A DNA stretch of 42,582 bases from Hydrogenophaga sp. (GCA_018993155.1 JAGKSX010000026.1:1-42582); one strand, 5' to 3'. Positions 17,227 to 25,570 are shown, counted from the first letter of the stretch. The notes: generated by a model from the sequence alone, not told the origin. Translations and numbers: made by a program.

Positions 17227-17273
17227 TCACCCTCGCATCAATGGCAAGAGCGTTCCGCAACGGGCGAGGGTGA
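17227..17273. repeat. Inverted repeat with 10-bp arms downstream of the GntR gene
   Basis: TCACCCTCGC (17227-17236) pairs perfectly with GCGAGGGTGA (17264-17273) across a 27-nt loop. No T-tract follows, so a Rho-independent terminator is not supported. It may still act as a transcript-end structure for the GntR gene or be a boundary feature of the island. Confidence 0.5.
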
Positions 17274-17500
17274 CCGCGGGACGCGGATTTTGGCGTTCCT
17301 GTCCCTTGCCGCCCTGGAGCTGGCGATGAGTGGATGAACTGGAGCGATCGACCCTTTCACTGATCTTTGTAACGGGACTCCTTGCTTGAGGTGCATCGGG
17401 CGGTGGTGACAACCATGGCTTTTGATCGTGGAACTCGCCAACGTGTGCTTTTCGTGTGTATGGGTCCCGTCCACGGGGCCAACCATTTGAAAGGACCGTC

Positions 17501-18661
17501 ATGATCCCGACGATTTCCCGAAGCATGATCTTCCACAAAGACAGCTCGTTCGAAAATAACAACTCTGTTAAAGGCAATCAGACTTTGCCAGAGCAAAAGA
17601 GAGAAAGCCATGACGCCATTCTGCAAATCACCGATCAAGGGCAGGACCGAAAAGAATTGTCCACTCTCGATAACGCAGTATTGAGTACCAACAATGTGTC
17701 TGACACTGTTAACGAAATCGAGACGGCACTGGGTGCAAGTTGGAGCGACACGCTGAAGGTCGCTCTCGCGCAGACAATCAAGGATGCTGTGGTCACTTTC
17801 GGGGCGTCTTGCGTGGGGTTCTCGGTGCAAACCGCACTCAAATACCTGCTTGCTGCCTCGGGTGGGATCGGCGCTGGGGTTGGTGTTGGGGTTGTGGTCA
17901 CGTTGCTCAATATGGGTTGCGCGATATACCAAGGTCAGCGCCTGGGCATGTGTGGCGGTACGATGGGGCGTGTGATCGGTGGCTGCATCGGGAGCTTTGT
18001 CGGTATCGCTCCGGGGCTCTCCAGCCTTTTGACCACTTATGGCGATGCAGAAAAAATGACCAAGGAGGCCATAGGATTGGTAACCTCCACCGCTTATTCC
18101 ATCAGCCGTGATGCCTTCAATACCCATGGGAAAGCGTATGTCCCGAAGCTCAGTGGGTCACCCAATGTGGTGACCTGCACCGACGAGGGGACGTTGGAGT
18201 TCAATCGCAAAGCGCTCAAGCGTCTGACCGTCAACACATTCGCCTACGGTGGACTTTCTTACGCCAGTGCGGGCTTTGGCGAAAACGCCGTGCCCATGCT
18301 GAAAAACCCGGAGGCCAGTTGGTCCGAATTCTTGGTGGAATCTCTCAAGGTGGCTGGCCTGCGTTCAGGGATCGAGGGGGCGGATGCTTTCATCGGCAAT
18401 GTCACGCAAAAAGTGTTTTTCCCCGAAGTGAAAAAAACGAATCCGGAGGCTGACACTGCGAAACAATTTTTCGACAATACGACGCTTCGCGTCGCTTTGA
18501 ATCAGATCACGTCCTTGACTGGCCTGAAAAGCAATGCTTGGGGTTCGGGCGCCGTGAACACCCTCACGGAGGGGCGCAGCGCTTTGGTGGGCACGGGAGA
18601 TGCCGTAGAGAAAAAATATCAGTTTCAATTGAGAGACGATGATGTTCCCAACAAAGTCTGA
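17501..18661 (+). CDS. Candidate type III secretion effector with glycine-rich hydrophobic core
   Basis: This 386-aa protein has no family I can name. Residues 1-75 are Ser/Asn/Gln/Thr-rich with no Sec signal (MIPTISRSMIFHKDSS), as in type III secreted proteins. Residues about 95-143 and 152-178 are hydrophobic and glycine-rich (GGIGAGVGVG; GGTMGRVIGGCIGSFVG), resembling glycine zippers. The C-terminal 200 residues are mixed and probably globular. AAAGGA before 17501 supports the start. It overlaps by 23 bp a gene for a CesT-type chaperone, the usual effector-chaperone layout. Base composition is clearly lower in GC than the surroundings, suggesting transfer. No secretion apparatus is in the window. 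A pore-forming toxin is the main alternative. Confidence 0.6.
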   Translation: MIPTISRSMIFHKDSSFENNNSVKGNQTLPEQKRESHDAILQITDQGQDRKELSTLDNAVLSTNNVSDTVNEIETALGASWSDTLKVALAQTIKDAVVTFGASCVGFSVQTALKYLLAASGGIGAGVGVGVVVTLLNMGCAIYQGQRLGMCGGTMGRVIGGCIGSFVGIAPGLSSLLTTYGDAEKMTKEAIGLVTSTAYSISRDAFNTHGKAYVPKLSGSPNVVTCTDEGTLEFNRKALKRLTVNTFAYGGLSYASAGFGENAVPMLKNPEASWSEFLVESLKVAGLRSGIEGADAFIGNVTQKVFFPEVKKTNPEADTAKQFFDNTTLRVALNQITSLTGLKSNAWGSGAVNTLTEGRSALVGTGDAVEKKYQFQLRDDDVPNKV

Positions 18662-19064
18662 GTTCGATTTTTTTACCCATGTGGCAAAGATCGCTGAACT
18701 GCTTGGCTCATCTTCCGTGGCGGTTCCAGCGGGTTGTCTGCCTGAAGCGAAGGCATCCTTTGTAATCGATGAGTGCCCGATCGACATAATTTGTGCGCCG
18801 GAAAAATCATCGCTGGGTATTTTTCGCTGTGCCTTTGGTGCGCCTCCATCGACATCTTTTTTGCAGTCCTATGGCTCTCTGTTGAGGTTCAATTTCCAGC
18901 ACTACTCACCGGGGGGATGTTCAACGTTCGGTCTGGATCCCGCCACTGGCCATGTGATGTTTCATAGTGAATTGCTGTTGGAGATGCTGACGCCACAAAT
19001 GACGCTGGACTACATGGCGGGCGTCGCTGCCATGCGTCGACTTTGGCGCGAAGGTCGCCTTTGA
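18639..19064 (+). CDS. CesT/Tir-family type III secretion chaperone
   Basis: This 141-aa protein follows the class I chaperone pattern: an N-terminal helix (about 6-22), beta strands with ASFVIDECPIDIICAPE, then GSLLRFNFQHYSPGGCSTFGLDPATGHVMF and LLLEMLTPQMTLDYMAG, ending in a helix with RRLWREG. The LL-x-(F/N)N...FGLDP-x-(S/T)G...L-x3-LT order is characteristic of PF05932-type proteins. It would bind the N-terminal region of the upstream protein and keep it export-competent. The start ATG at 18639 (or the adjacent 18642) lies inside the upstream gene, so translation is likely coupled. Confidence 0.75.
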   Translation: MMFPTKSEFDFFTHVAKIAELLGSSSVAVPAGCLPEAKASFVIDECPIDIICAPEKSSLGIFRCAFGAPPSTSFLQSYGSLLRFNFQHYSPGGCSTFGLDPATGHVMFHSELLLEMLTPQMTLDYMAGVAAMRRLWREGRL

Positions 19065-19096
19065 TTTCCAACGTGCTGCACGAAAACTTTTGATTT

Positions 19097-19798
19097 GTGA
19101 ATTCTTCCATTGCCCTTCTCTCCAATTATTTCGGCTTTTACCCACCCGAGGAGCCTGTATCTATCGCTACGCAGTTCGGAAGATATATCCCGCCGTCCAT
19201 TCATGATGAGCGGCGACAGCATGTCAATCAATTCCAAGAGCACATCCGTGCGAGCGTGCAGTCAGGCTCAGTATTCCTCGTGCCGGAGGAGATACTTTCA
19301 TCTGTCGGTCGAACTGACGGCCAATGCTGGTTGCTGGATCAATCCCGCTCCATCAGCACGGAGATCGATGTGTACACCGCCATCATTTTTCTCAAGCACT
19401 ATGGTGACGCGCATACGTTCAAGCTGTACGGTGCAAATTGGCCTGGGTTGACCGCATTTGCCTTAATGAATGCAACGGTATCCAACGAGTCGAACGGAGA
19501 GCTTCTTGACACGCTCGCTGAATCCGTGATCCTCAAGGCCGATCAACTGAACTTCGAGATCGAAGCGAAGGCCGATTTGGCGAGCACATGCGCTGGGGCT
19601 CTGTGTCAGTTGTTGTTGCTGGCCCATGTCACGGAGCAGATCTCCGCCGGCCATCCAATCTTTGAAAAGCTCCAAAAACTGCACATCCCGAGAATTTGGC
19701 GAGGCTCCTTGAGTGAAGCGTCGGCTCAATGTCTGGAGCAATTGAAGGAACAAGACAGCTTTCGCGGGCAGGTTGCTAGGTTGATCCAGCTGTTTTGA
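19097..19798 (+). CDS. Unrecognised 233-aa protein downstream of the chaperone
   Basis: I do not recognise a family. The frame opens with GTG at 19097, preceded in frame by a stop at 19091, so no longer start exists. The ribosome binding site is weak and the gene begins 32 bp after the chaperone. Visible features: no signal peptide, no membrane segment, a mixed N-terminal half (YPPEEPVSIATQFGRYIPPSIHDERR, SILLDQ-like strands) and a helical C-terminal half with ALCQLLLLAHVTEQI. It shares the lower GC of the island and is probably cotranscribed with the chaperone, so it may be a second secreted protein or an accessory of the first. Confidence 0.6.
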   Translation: MNSSIALLSNYFGFYPPEEPVSIATQFGRYIPPSIHDERRQHVNQFQEHIRASVQSGSVFLVPEEILSSVGRTDGQCWLLDQSRSISTEIDVYTAIIFLKHYGDAHTFKLYGANWPGLTAFALMNATVSNESNGELLDTLAESVILKADQLNFEIEAKADLASTCAGALCQLLLLAHVTEQISAGHPIFEKLQKLHIPRIWRGSLSEASAQCLEQLKEQDSFRGQVARLIQLF

Positions 19799-19990
19799 TC
19801 GCGCGCCAGACGGCATGCTCGGAGGGGTCTGTTCGCTCGGTGGCGGGTGCAAATGGAGCTGGCGCTGGTGAGGGCGCGAGTGGAGTACCGACGTCACCTG
19901 CATCGCCACCGACGGCGGCTGGCCGCGCCTGGTGCTCCCGCTGTCGCGGAGCCGATCAATCGCCCCAGCGGCTCCGCAGAAAAACAGCCC
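19799..19990. other. Intergenic right edge of the low-GC island
   Basis: This 192-bp spacer lies between the 233-aa gene and the convergent AEC permease. GC rises again. One frame encodes an Ala/Gly/Pro/Ser-rich stretch (around 19855-19920) that could be a decayed coding remnant, but no gene is supported. The second copy of GCTCCGCAGAA lies at 19971-19981. Confidence 0.4.
19971..19981 (+). repeat. 11-bp direct repeat GCTCCGCAGAA, right copy
   Basis: This matches the copy at 17212-17222 and lies 10 bp before the end of the AEC permease gene. See the left copy for its meaning. Confidence 0.5.
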
Positions 19991-20905
19991 TCAGGGCATT
20001 CCCCCCAACACCCCCAAGGCAAAGGGAAGACTCACGATCCCCAGCAAGGTGGACAAGGTGACCAGCCCCGCCACATAAGGCCCGTTGTAGCCCATGCGCG
20101 CCGCCAGCACATAACAGCTCGACGCGGTCGGCACCGCGGAGAACATCAGCAACACCGTGGTCTGCGTCGGGTCCAGACGGAACAGCTTCGCCAGACCAAA
20201 CGCCAGCAAGGGCATGCCCAGGTGCTTGCAGGCCAGCACCATGCCACCCAGCAGCTTGGCCGACGCCAGCATGCCGAACTGCATGCCTGCGCCGGCAGCG
20301 AGCAGGCCCAAGGCCAGCGAAGCCTGGCCGATGCGGTTCACCGTCGGCTCCAGCCAGAACGGAATCGAGAACCCCAGCAGGTTGGCGATCAGGCCGCCGA
20401 GCGTGCCGATGATCAGCGGATTGCGCAGCAGCTCGCGCCCAAAACCCTTGTTCGCGTGGCGCGCCATCGGCCAGACCGCACCCACGTTGAACAGCGGCAC
20501 ACACACGCCGATCAGCACCGCGATCATCAGCAGGCCTTGCGGGCCGGCCACCTTGTCGGCCAGGGCCAGGGCGATGAACGAATTGAAACGGAAACCCACC
20601 TGCGCGCTCGCGGCGTGCAGCCGCACGTCCAGCTTCGGGCCCAGCCAGGGCCAGTGCGGCAGCGAATAACTCAGCGCGATGCCCAGCAGACCCAGCGTGA
20701 TGCCCGCGCCCATCAGGCTGGAGGCCGCGCTCAGGTCCAGCGGGCTTTTCACGATCGAGTGGAACAGCAGGACCGGGAACAGGAAGTAGTACACCAGACT
20801 CTCGACCTGCTCCCACACCTTGCGGTTGAGCGCGGTGAAGCGGCAGACGAGGTACCCGCAAAAAATCAGCGAGAAATCGGGGAAGAGAAGCTGGGCGAAA
20901 TTCAC
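19991..20905 (-). CDS. AEC (auxin efflux carrier)-family permease
   Basis: This 304-aa inner-membrane protein has about ten hydrophobic segments in two inverted halves. The family transports carboxylates such as malate or malonate, and the substrate here is unknown. Features are FCGYLVCRFTALN, VYYFLFPVLLFHSIVKSP, GLLAAGAGMQFGML, LFRLDPTQTTVLLMFSAVPTASSCYVLAARMGYN and PYVAGLVTLSTLLGIVSLP; the last two are the strongly conserved AEC C-terminal signature. The start at 20905 (MNFAQLLFPDF) gives a normal length. It is divergent from a Bug binding-protein gene. Confidence 0.92.
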   Translation of the reverse strand: MNFAQLLFPDFSLIFCGYLVCRFTALNRKVWEQVESLVYYFLFPVLLFHSIVKSPLDLSAASSLMGAGITLGLLGIALSYSLPHWPWLGPKLDVRLHAASAQVGFRFNSFIALALADKVAGPQGLLMIAVLIGVCVPLFNVGAVWPMARHANKGFGRELLRNPLIIGTLGGLIANLLGFSIPFWLEPTVNRIGQASLALGLLAAGAGMQFGMLASAKLLGGMVLACKHLGMPLLAFGLAKLFRLDPTQTTVLLMFSAVPTASSCYVLAARMGYNGPYVAGLVTLSTLLGIVSLPFALGVLGGMP

Positions 20906-21080
20906 CGCCCGAGCATAGCCGCAGGCCGGTGCCGTTTCCGGGTTAATACGTATGTAGTCTCCCCATGTTCACTTCGGGCCACCCCGTCTAAAGTGCGGGG
21001 CTGGTCAGGGTGGACCGGGCGGTTAGCATGGGCGCCACCCTGGAATTTTTTCGATGTTTCAACGTCAAGGAGTACACGTC

Positions 21081-22058
21081 ATGGTTTCTCGTCGTCAGCT
21101 GGTTGCGATCGGTCTGGCCACCGCCTCGGTGGCCGTGGCAGGCAGCGCCTGGGCACAGGCCTACCCCAACAAGATCATCAAGTTGCAAGTGCCCTTCGCA
21201 CCGGGCGGCACGACGGACATCATCGCGCGCGTCATGTCCGACTCCCTGGGCAAGGCCCTGGGCCAGAGCATGGTGGTCGAGAACAAGGCCGGTGGCGGCG
21301 GTGTGGTCGGCGCGACCGAATTGGCCCGCACGCCGGCCGACGGTTACGTGCTGGGCATGGCCACGGTGTCCACCACCGCCGCCAACCCGGCGATCAACGA
21401 CAAGATCCCGTACAACACGCTCACGGACTTCACGCCCATCATCAACATCGCCGCCACGCCCAACGTGATCGCGGTGCACCCCAGCTTCCCGGCCAAGGAC
21501 TACAAGTCCTTCGTCGCCGAGCTCAAGAAGAACCCCGGCAAGTACAGCTACTCCAGCTCGGGCACCGGCGGCATCGGCCACCTGCAGACCGAGCTTTTCA
21601 AGAGCCTGACCAACACCTTCATCACCCACATTCCGTACCGTGGCGCGGGCCCGGCGCTCAACGACACCGTGGGCGGCACCGTGCCCATCATCTTCGACAA
21701 CCTGCCCTCGGCGCTGCCCTTCATCAAGTCGGGCCGCCTGGTCGCCATCGTGGTGGCCGCACCGCAGCGCCTGGCCGTGCTGCCCGACGTGCCGACCTTC
21801 AAGGAAGTCGGCCTGGAGCCGGTGAACCGCATGGCCTACTACGGCCTGATCGGTCCCAAGGGCCTGCCGCAGGAGGTGGTGGACAAGGTCTACAACGCGA
21901 CCAAGCAGGCCCTGACCGACCCGGCCGTGAAGAAGCGCATCGAGGACACCGGCTCGCTGGTCGTGGGCAACACGCCGGCCGAGTTCACCGCGCAGATCAA
22001 GGCCGAGTTCGAGGTCTACAAGGAAGTGGTCGCCAAGCAGAAGCTCAAGCTGGAGTGA
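21081..22058 (+). CDS. Bug/TctC-family periplasmic solute-binding protein
   Basis: This 325-aa binding protein is the third of its family in the window. The start is fixed by AAGGAG before the ATG at 21081. The signal peptide begins with SRR and ends after AWA (residue 25). Ligand-loop motifs are LQVPFAPGGTTDIIAR and VVENKAGGGGVVGA. Its stop overlaps the start of xerD (TGATG), an odd coupling of a transport protein with a recombinase that probably reflects compact packing. Confidence 0.93.
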   Translation: MVSRRQLVAIGLATASVAVAGSAWAQAYPNKIIKLQVPFAPGGTTDIIARVMSDSLGKALGQSMVVENKAGGGGVVGATELARTPADGYVLGMATVSTTAANPAINDKIPYNTLTDFTPIINIAATPNVIAVHPSFPAKDYKSFVAELKKNPGKYSYSSSGTGGIGHLQTELFKSLTNTFITHIPYRGAGPALNDTVGGTVPIIFDNLPSALPFIKSGRLVAIVVAAPQRLAVLPDVPTFKEVGLEPVNRMAYYGLIGPKGLPQEVVDKVYNATKQALTDPAVKKRIEDTGSLVVGNTPAEFTAQIKAEFEVYKEVVAKQKLKLE

Positions 22059-22975
22059 TGGACCAGGCCCTGGCATCGGCCAGCGAAGGCATCGCCGGGG
22101 CCTTCATCGACAGTCTCTGGCTGGAGGAAGGCCTCTCGCGCAACACGCTCGACGCCTACCGGCGCGACCTCGTGCTGCTCGGCCAGTGGCTGGCCGGGCG
22201 CGGCAAGACCCTGCCCGAGACCAGCGAGGCCGACCTGAACCAGTACTTCAGCGACCGCCACGCCGAAACCCGCGCCACCACCGCCAACCGGCGGCTCACG
22301 GTGTTCAAGCGCTATTTCCGCTGGGCGCTGCGCGAGCGCGCCATCCAGGCCGATCCCACGCTGCGCCTGGTGCCCGCGCGCCAGCCGCTGCGCGTGCCCA
22401 AGACCATGTCCGAGGCCCAGGTGGAGGCGCTGCTGAACGCGCCCGACGTGGGCACGCCCCTGGGTCTGCGCGACCGCTGCATGCTCGAACTCATCTACGC
22501 CAGCGGCCTGCGCGTGAGCGAGCTGGTCACGCTCAAGACCTGGCACGTGGGCATGAACGAGCACGTGCTGCGCATCACCGGCAAGGGCAACAAGGAGCGC
22601 CTGGTGCCCTTCGGCCAGCTGGCGGGGCAGTGGCTGCAGCGCTACCTGGGCCAGGCGCGCGGCGAGATCCTCCACGGCCAGCAGAGCGAAGACCTGTTCG
22701 TCACCTCGCGCGGCTCGCGCCCGGGCGAGGCCATGACGCGCGCGATGTTCTGGCACCTGGTGAAGAAGTACGCGCTGCAGGCCGGCATCACCTCGCCGCT
22801 GTCGCCCCACACGCTGCGCCATGCCTTTGCCACCCATCTGCTCAACCACGGCGCCGACCTGCGCGCGGTGCAGATGCTGCTCGGCCACGCCGACATCTCC
22901 ACCACCACGATCTACACCCATGTGGCCCGCGAGCGCCTCAAGAGCATCGTGGCTCAGCACCACCCACGCGGTTGA
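22058..22975 (+). CDS. xerD: Tyrosine recombinase XerD
   Basis: This 305-aa recombinase acts with XerC at dif to resolve chromosome dimers under FtsK control. An N-terminal SAM-like core-binding domain (about 10-105) has WLEEGLSRNTLDAYRRDL. The catalytic domain carries R152 (GLRVSEL), K176 (GKGNKE), H251 and R254 (HTLRH), H277 (LLGHADISTT) and nucleophile Y286. The length and GLRVSEL/GKGNKERLVP match XerD better than XerC or integron integrases. The ATG overlaps the Bug stop by one base. A much longer in-frame ORF extends upstream but is antisense to other genes. Confidence 0.93.
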   Translation: MDQALASASEGIAGAFIDSLWLEEGLSRNTLDAYRRDLVLLGQWLAGRGKTLPETSEADLNQYFSDRHAETRATTANRRLTVFKRYFRWALRERAIQADPTLRLVPARQPLRVPKTMSEAQVEALLNAPDVGTPLGLRDRCMLELIYASGLRVSELVTLKTWHVGMNEHVLRITGKGNKERLVPFGQLAGQWLQRYLGQARGEILHGQQSEDLFVTSRGSRPGEAMTRAMFWHLVKKYALQAGITSPLSPHTLRHAFATHLLNHGADLRAVQMLLGHADISTTTIYTHVARERLKSIVAQHHPRG

Positions 22976-22981
22976 AGCTCA

Positions 22982-23560
22982 TCAGAGCGGCTTGAGCACC
23001 AGGCCGACCACCAGGCCGTTGCGCGTGACGGTGATGGCGCCGGGCTGCATGCCCATGGCGTCCACGGCGGCCAGGTCCTTGGCGGTCAGTTCGTGCACCA
23101 CCACCTCTTTCAGCGACTGGTCCGCCAGCAGGGGCGCGTAGGCATTGAGCATCTCCACCACCCGGGGCTGCAGGGTGGGGAAGTCGAGCCGGGCCAGGCG
23201 CAGGTCATGGGCGCGCAGGGTGCGGTCGCTGGCTTCGTAGCGCAGGCCGAACTCCACGTCGAAACGGCCCTGGTGTGCCCGGTTGAGCGCCGGGCCGGCG
23301 GCCTCCACGGCCATCTCGGCGCGCAGGCGGTTCTGCTCGGGCAGCAGCCGCAGGCGCGGGGTCTGCAGGTCCAGGTTGAGCAGGCCTTGCACCGGGTAGC
23401 GGCGGGGGAAGCGCTGCGCCACCGCCTGTTGCATCTGCTCGAGCGAGACCGGGTAGCCCGCCGGCTGGTCGGGCCGGTCTTCGGTGTCGGCCGCCAGGCC
23501 CAGCGCCGGGCCGCCGAGCGCCAGCGGAAGGGAGAAGAGGAGAAGGGTTCTGCGTCGCAT
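22982..23560 (-). CDS. DUF1439 (YceB-like) exported protein
   Basis: This 192-aa protein has a signal peptide (RRRTLLLFSLPLALGGPALGLAA) and the pattern of the DUF1439/YceB family, with VSLEQMQQAVAQRFPRRYPVQGLLNLDLQTPRLRLLPEQNRL and a C-terminal LTAKDLAAVDAMGMQPGAITVT. E. coli YceB is a lipoprotein, but no lipobox cysteine is seen here, so this one is probably soluble in the periplasm. Function in the family is unknown. It converges on xerD with a 6-bp gap and follows the DUF3297 gene by 50 bp. Confidence 0.8.
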   Translation of the reverse strand: MRRRTLLLFSLPLALGGPALGLAADTEDRPDQPAGYPVSLEQMQQAVAQRFPRRYPVQGLLNLDLQTPRLRLLPEQNRLRAEMAVEAAGPALNRAHQGRFDVEFGLRYEASDRTLRAHDLRLARLDFPTLQPRVVEMLNAYAPLLADQSLKEVVVHELTAKDLAAVDAMGMQPGAITVTRNGLVVGLVLKPL

Positions 23561-23610
23561 GGGTACCGGTTGGAGCCCAAGGCGCGCCGCAGGTTCAGGG
23601 CAAGTCGTCT

Positions 23611-23871
23611 CTATTTGTAGAAGGCTTCCACCGTGCCCTTGAGCTGGATCAGCAGCGGGTTGCCCTTGCGGTCCAGGGTCTTGCCCGAAGGCACCTTCAC
23701 CCAGCCGGCGCTGATGCAGTACTCGGTCACGTCGAAGCGTTCCTTGCCGTTGAAGCGGATGCCGATGTCGTGTTCGAACACGGCGGCCACGTGGTGCGGG
23801 CTGCGCGGGTCGATGGACAGGTGGTCGGGCAGGGGGGGGCGGTTGGGGGTGGAGGCGGTAGCGTCGTTCAT
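23611..23871 (-). CDS. DUF3297-family small protein
   Basis: This 86-aa protein has LPDHLSIDPRSPHHVAAVFEHDIGIRFNGKERFDVTEYCISAGWVKVPSGKTLDRKGNPL, which I recognise as the conserved DUF3297 pattern of Proteobacteria. The function is unknown, and there is no signal peptide or membrane segment. It lies 15 bp downstream of the YebC-family gene and upstream of the DUF1439 gene, possibly in one transcript. Confidence 0.8.
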   Translation of the reverse strand: MNDATASTPNRPPLPDHLSIDPRSPHHVAAVFEHDIGIRFNGKERFDVTEYCISAGWVKVPSGKTLDRKGNPLLIQLKGTVEAFYK

Positions 23872-23886
23872 GGGGGAGATTGTCGG

Positions 23887-24600
23887 TCAACCGCCGAGGC
23901 CGGCAAAGACGTTCTGCACGTCCTCGTTCGCGTCCAGCGCGGCGAGGAAGGCCTCCACCTCTTCCAGGTGCTCGGCGCTCAGGCTGGCCGGGTCGATCGG
24001 GTTCCTGGGCTTGTAGCCCAGCTTGGACGACAGCACCGTGAAGCCCTGCGCTGGCAGGGCCCGGCTCACCAGGTCCAGGTCGGTCGGGTCGGTCAGGAAC
24101 ACCGTCACGCCTTCCTCGTGGCCGGGGTGGAAGTCCTGTGCGCCGGCCTCGATGGCGGCCACTTCGGGGTCCGCGTCCTTGCGGGTGGGTTCGGCTTCGA
24201 TCATGCCCACGTGGTCGAAGTCCCAGGCCACCGTGCCCGAGCTGCCCAGTTGCCCCTTGCGGAACAGCACCCGCATTTCCGAGGCCGCTCGGTTGACGTT
24301 GTCGGTGAGGCATTCCACCATCACCGGCACGCGGTGCGGTGCGAAGCCTTCGTAGACCACATGTTCGTAGTGCACGGCCTCGCCCGTGAGGCCGGCGCCC
24401 TTCTTGATCGCGCGGTCCAGCGTGTCCTTGGGCATCGACACCTTGCGCGCCTGCTCCATCACCAGCCGCAGCCGGGCGTTGGAGGCCGGGTCGGCGCCGT
24501 GCCGGGCGGCGATCACGATGTCCTTGACCAGCTTGCCGAAGAGCCGCCCTTTGGCGTTCGCCGCGAGGTCCTTGTGTTTGGCTTTCCACTGTGCGCCCAT
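23887..24600 (-). CDS. YebC/PmpR-family transcription/translation factor
   Basis: This 237-aa protein begins [45 protein letters not shown], a variant of the YebC start (usually MAGHSKWAxIKHRK). It continues with the [35 protein letters not shown] and [15 protein letters not shown] signatures. YebC proteins bind DNA as regulators or help ribosomes through proline runs. The divergent N-terminus fits the second, YeeN-like paralogue group. An upstream in-frame extension lies over the next gene and was rejected. Confidence 0.88.
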   Translation of the reverse strand: MGAQWKAKHKDLAANAKGRLFGKLVKDIVIAARHGADPASNARLRLVMEQARKVSMPKDTLDRAIKKGAGLTGEAVHYEHVVYEGFAPHRVPVMVECLTDNVNRAASEMRVLFRKGQLGSSGTVAWDFDHVGMIEAEPTRKDADPEVAAIEAGAQDFHPGHEEGVTVFLTDPTDLDLVSRALPAQGFTVLSSKLGYKPRNPIDPASLSAEHLEEVEAFLAALDANEDVQNVFAGLGG

Positions 24601-24640
24601 GGCGTGTTCCTTTTGGTGATGGTGGCGTTGACCGGCGAGC

Positions 24641-25570
24641 TTAGCGGCTGGCCGACGGGTTGGGGGTGCGCTCGAAGCGGTAGAACAGGTTGGGTTCGGA
24701 CAGCACGTAGAGCGCGTTGTCGGGGCCGACGGCCAGGCCCTCGGGTTGCGGCACCTTGCGCTGGAGCCCATTAAACCCCCGCCAGAGCGGCAGCATGCCG
24801 ATGGGCTGACCGTCGGGCGCGTACTCCACCACCAGGGCCGACTCGTCGCTGAGCAGCAGCAGGTGGCCGGTGGGCTCGTGCAGGGTGAGGGAAGAGAGGT
24901 CGCTCATGAAGAGCGAGGCCGCGCTGGACGACTTCCATTCGCTGATGTCGATGTTGAAGCCGGTGGAGGCGTTGAACACGTCCAACCCGCGGATGACCAG
25001 CACGCGCAGGGGCAGCTTCTCCTTCACCACGAACAGGCGGTCCTGCTCGCTGTCCCAGGACACCCCCTCGAAGCTGCTGTTGTGCACGCTGTCGATGCGG
25101 ATGCCCAGGCTGGACTTGCCGGTGACCGAGACGCGCGAAGTCTGCGGCCCGATCTGCACCCAGTACATGCTGTGGCTGTCCTCGTCGGAGATCACGTAGG
25201 TGTCGCCCTGCACGTAGGTGATGCCCTCGGGGTCCTTCGCGCCCTGGAGTTCGATGATGCGCAGCAGCCGCCCATCGGTGGTGAGCTCGGCGATCTGCGG
25301 CGGGCGGTTGATCACCGTGAACAGGGTGCCGGTTTCCGAGTTGAAGGTGAGCCCCGAGGCGTTGCGCGACAGGCCCTCGATCGGAGCGCCTTCCACCGCC
25401 ACCCGGTAGCCCGGCAGCCAGAGGGAGGAGCCTTCCCATTGCGCCGCGTTGACGGAGGTGCTGAGCCAGTAGTAGCCCAGGGCCAGCACCTTGAAGTACC
25501 AGATGCAGAGGAAACCGATGCCGGCCAGCGCCGTCCAGAGACAGGGTTTGCAGATTTTTACGCGGGCCAT
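24641..25570 (-). CDS. SdiA-regulated-domain / YjiK-like beta-propeller protein
   Basis: This 309-aa protein has an N-terminal membrane anchor (about 12-35) and then a repeated strand pattern consistent with a beta-propeller: [72 protein letters not shown] and [13 protein letters not shown]. This order matches the SdiA-regulated family (PF06977, E. coli YjiK). The active role is unknown. It precedes the YebC-family gene on the same strand. Confidence 0.82.
   Translation of the reverse strand: MARVKICKPCLWTALAGIGFLCIWYFKVLALGYYWLSTSVNAAQWEGSSLWLPGYRVAVEGAPIEGLSRNASGLTFNSETGTLFTVINRPPQIAELTTDGRLLRIIELQGAKDPEGITYVQGDTYVISDEDSHSMYWVQIGPQTSRVSVTGKSSLGIRIDSVHNSSFEGVSWDSEQDRLFVVKEKLPLRVLVIRGLDVFNASTGFNIDISEWKSSSAASLFMSDLSSLTLHEPTGHLLLLSDESALVVEYAPDGQPIGMLPLWRGFNGLQRKVPQPEGLAVGPDNALYVLSEPNLFYRFERTPNPSASR

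Larger units (their letters stand above)
17193..17500. other. 308-bp intergenic stretch, left edge of the low-GC island
   Basis: No convincing gene is present; the ORFs on both strands lack coding character. The composition begins to drop across this spacer. It contains the direct repeat GCTCCGCAGAA (17212-17222), whose second copy lies at 19971-19981, and a long-armed inverted repeat (17227-17273). I looked for a PIP box (TTCG-N16-TTCG) and an hrp box (GGAACC-N16-CCAC) upstream of the effector-like gene and found no good match. Confidence 0.5.

Noticed and set aside
17400-17500. PIP box or hrp box before the effector-like gene
   Set aside because: TTCG at 17451 lacks a partner at the required spacing, and GGAACT at 17430 has no CCAC at the right distance.
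17357-18127. 256-aa ORF on the minus strand across the effector-like gene
   Set aside because: No recognisable features; the plus-strand gene has a ribosome binding site, a partner gene and a consistent domain layout.
19847-22057. Upstream part of a 1042-aa ORF in frame with xerD
   Set aside because: Only the last 305 residues are XerD; the rest is antisense to the AEC gene and out of frame with the Bug gene.
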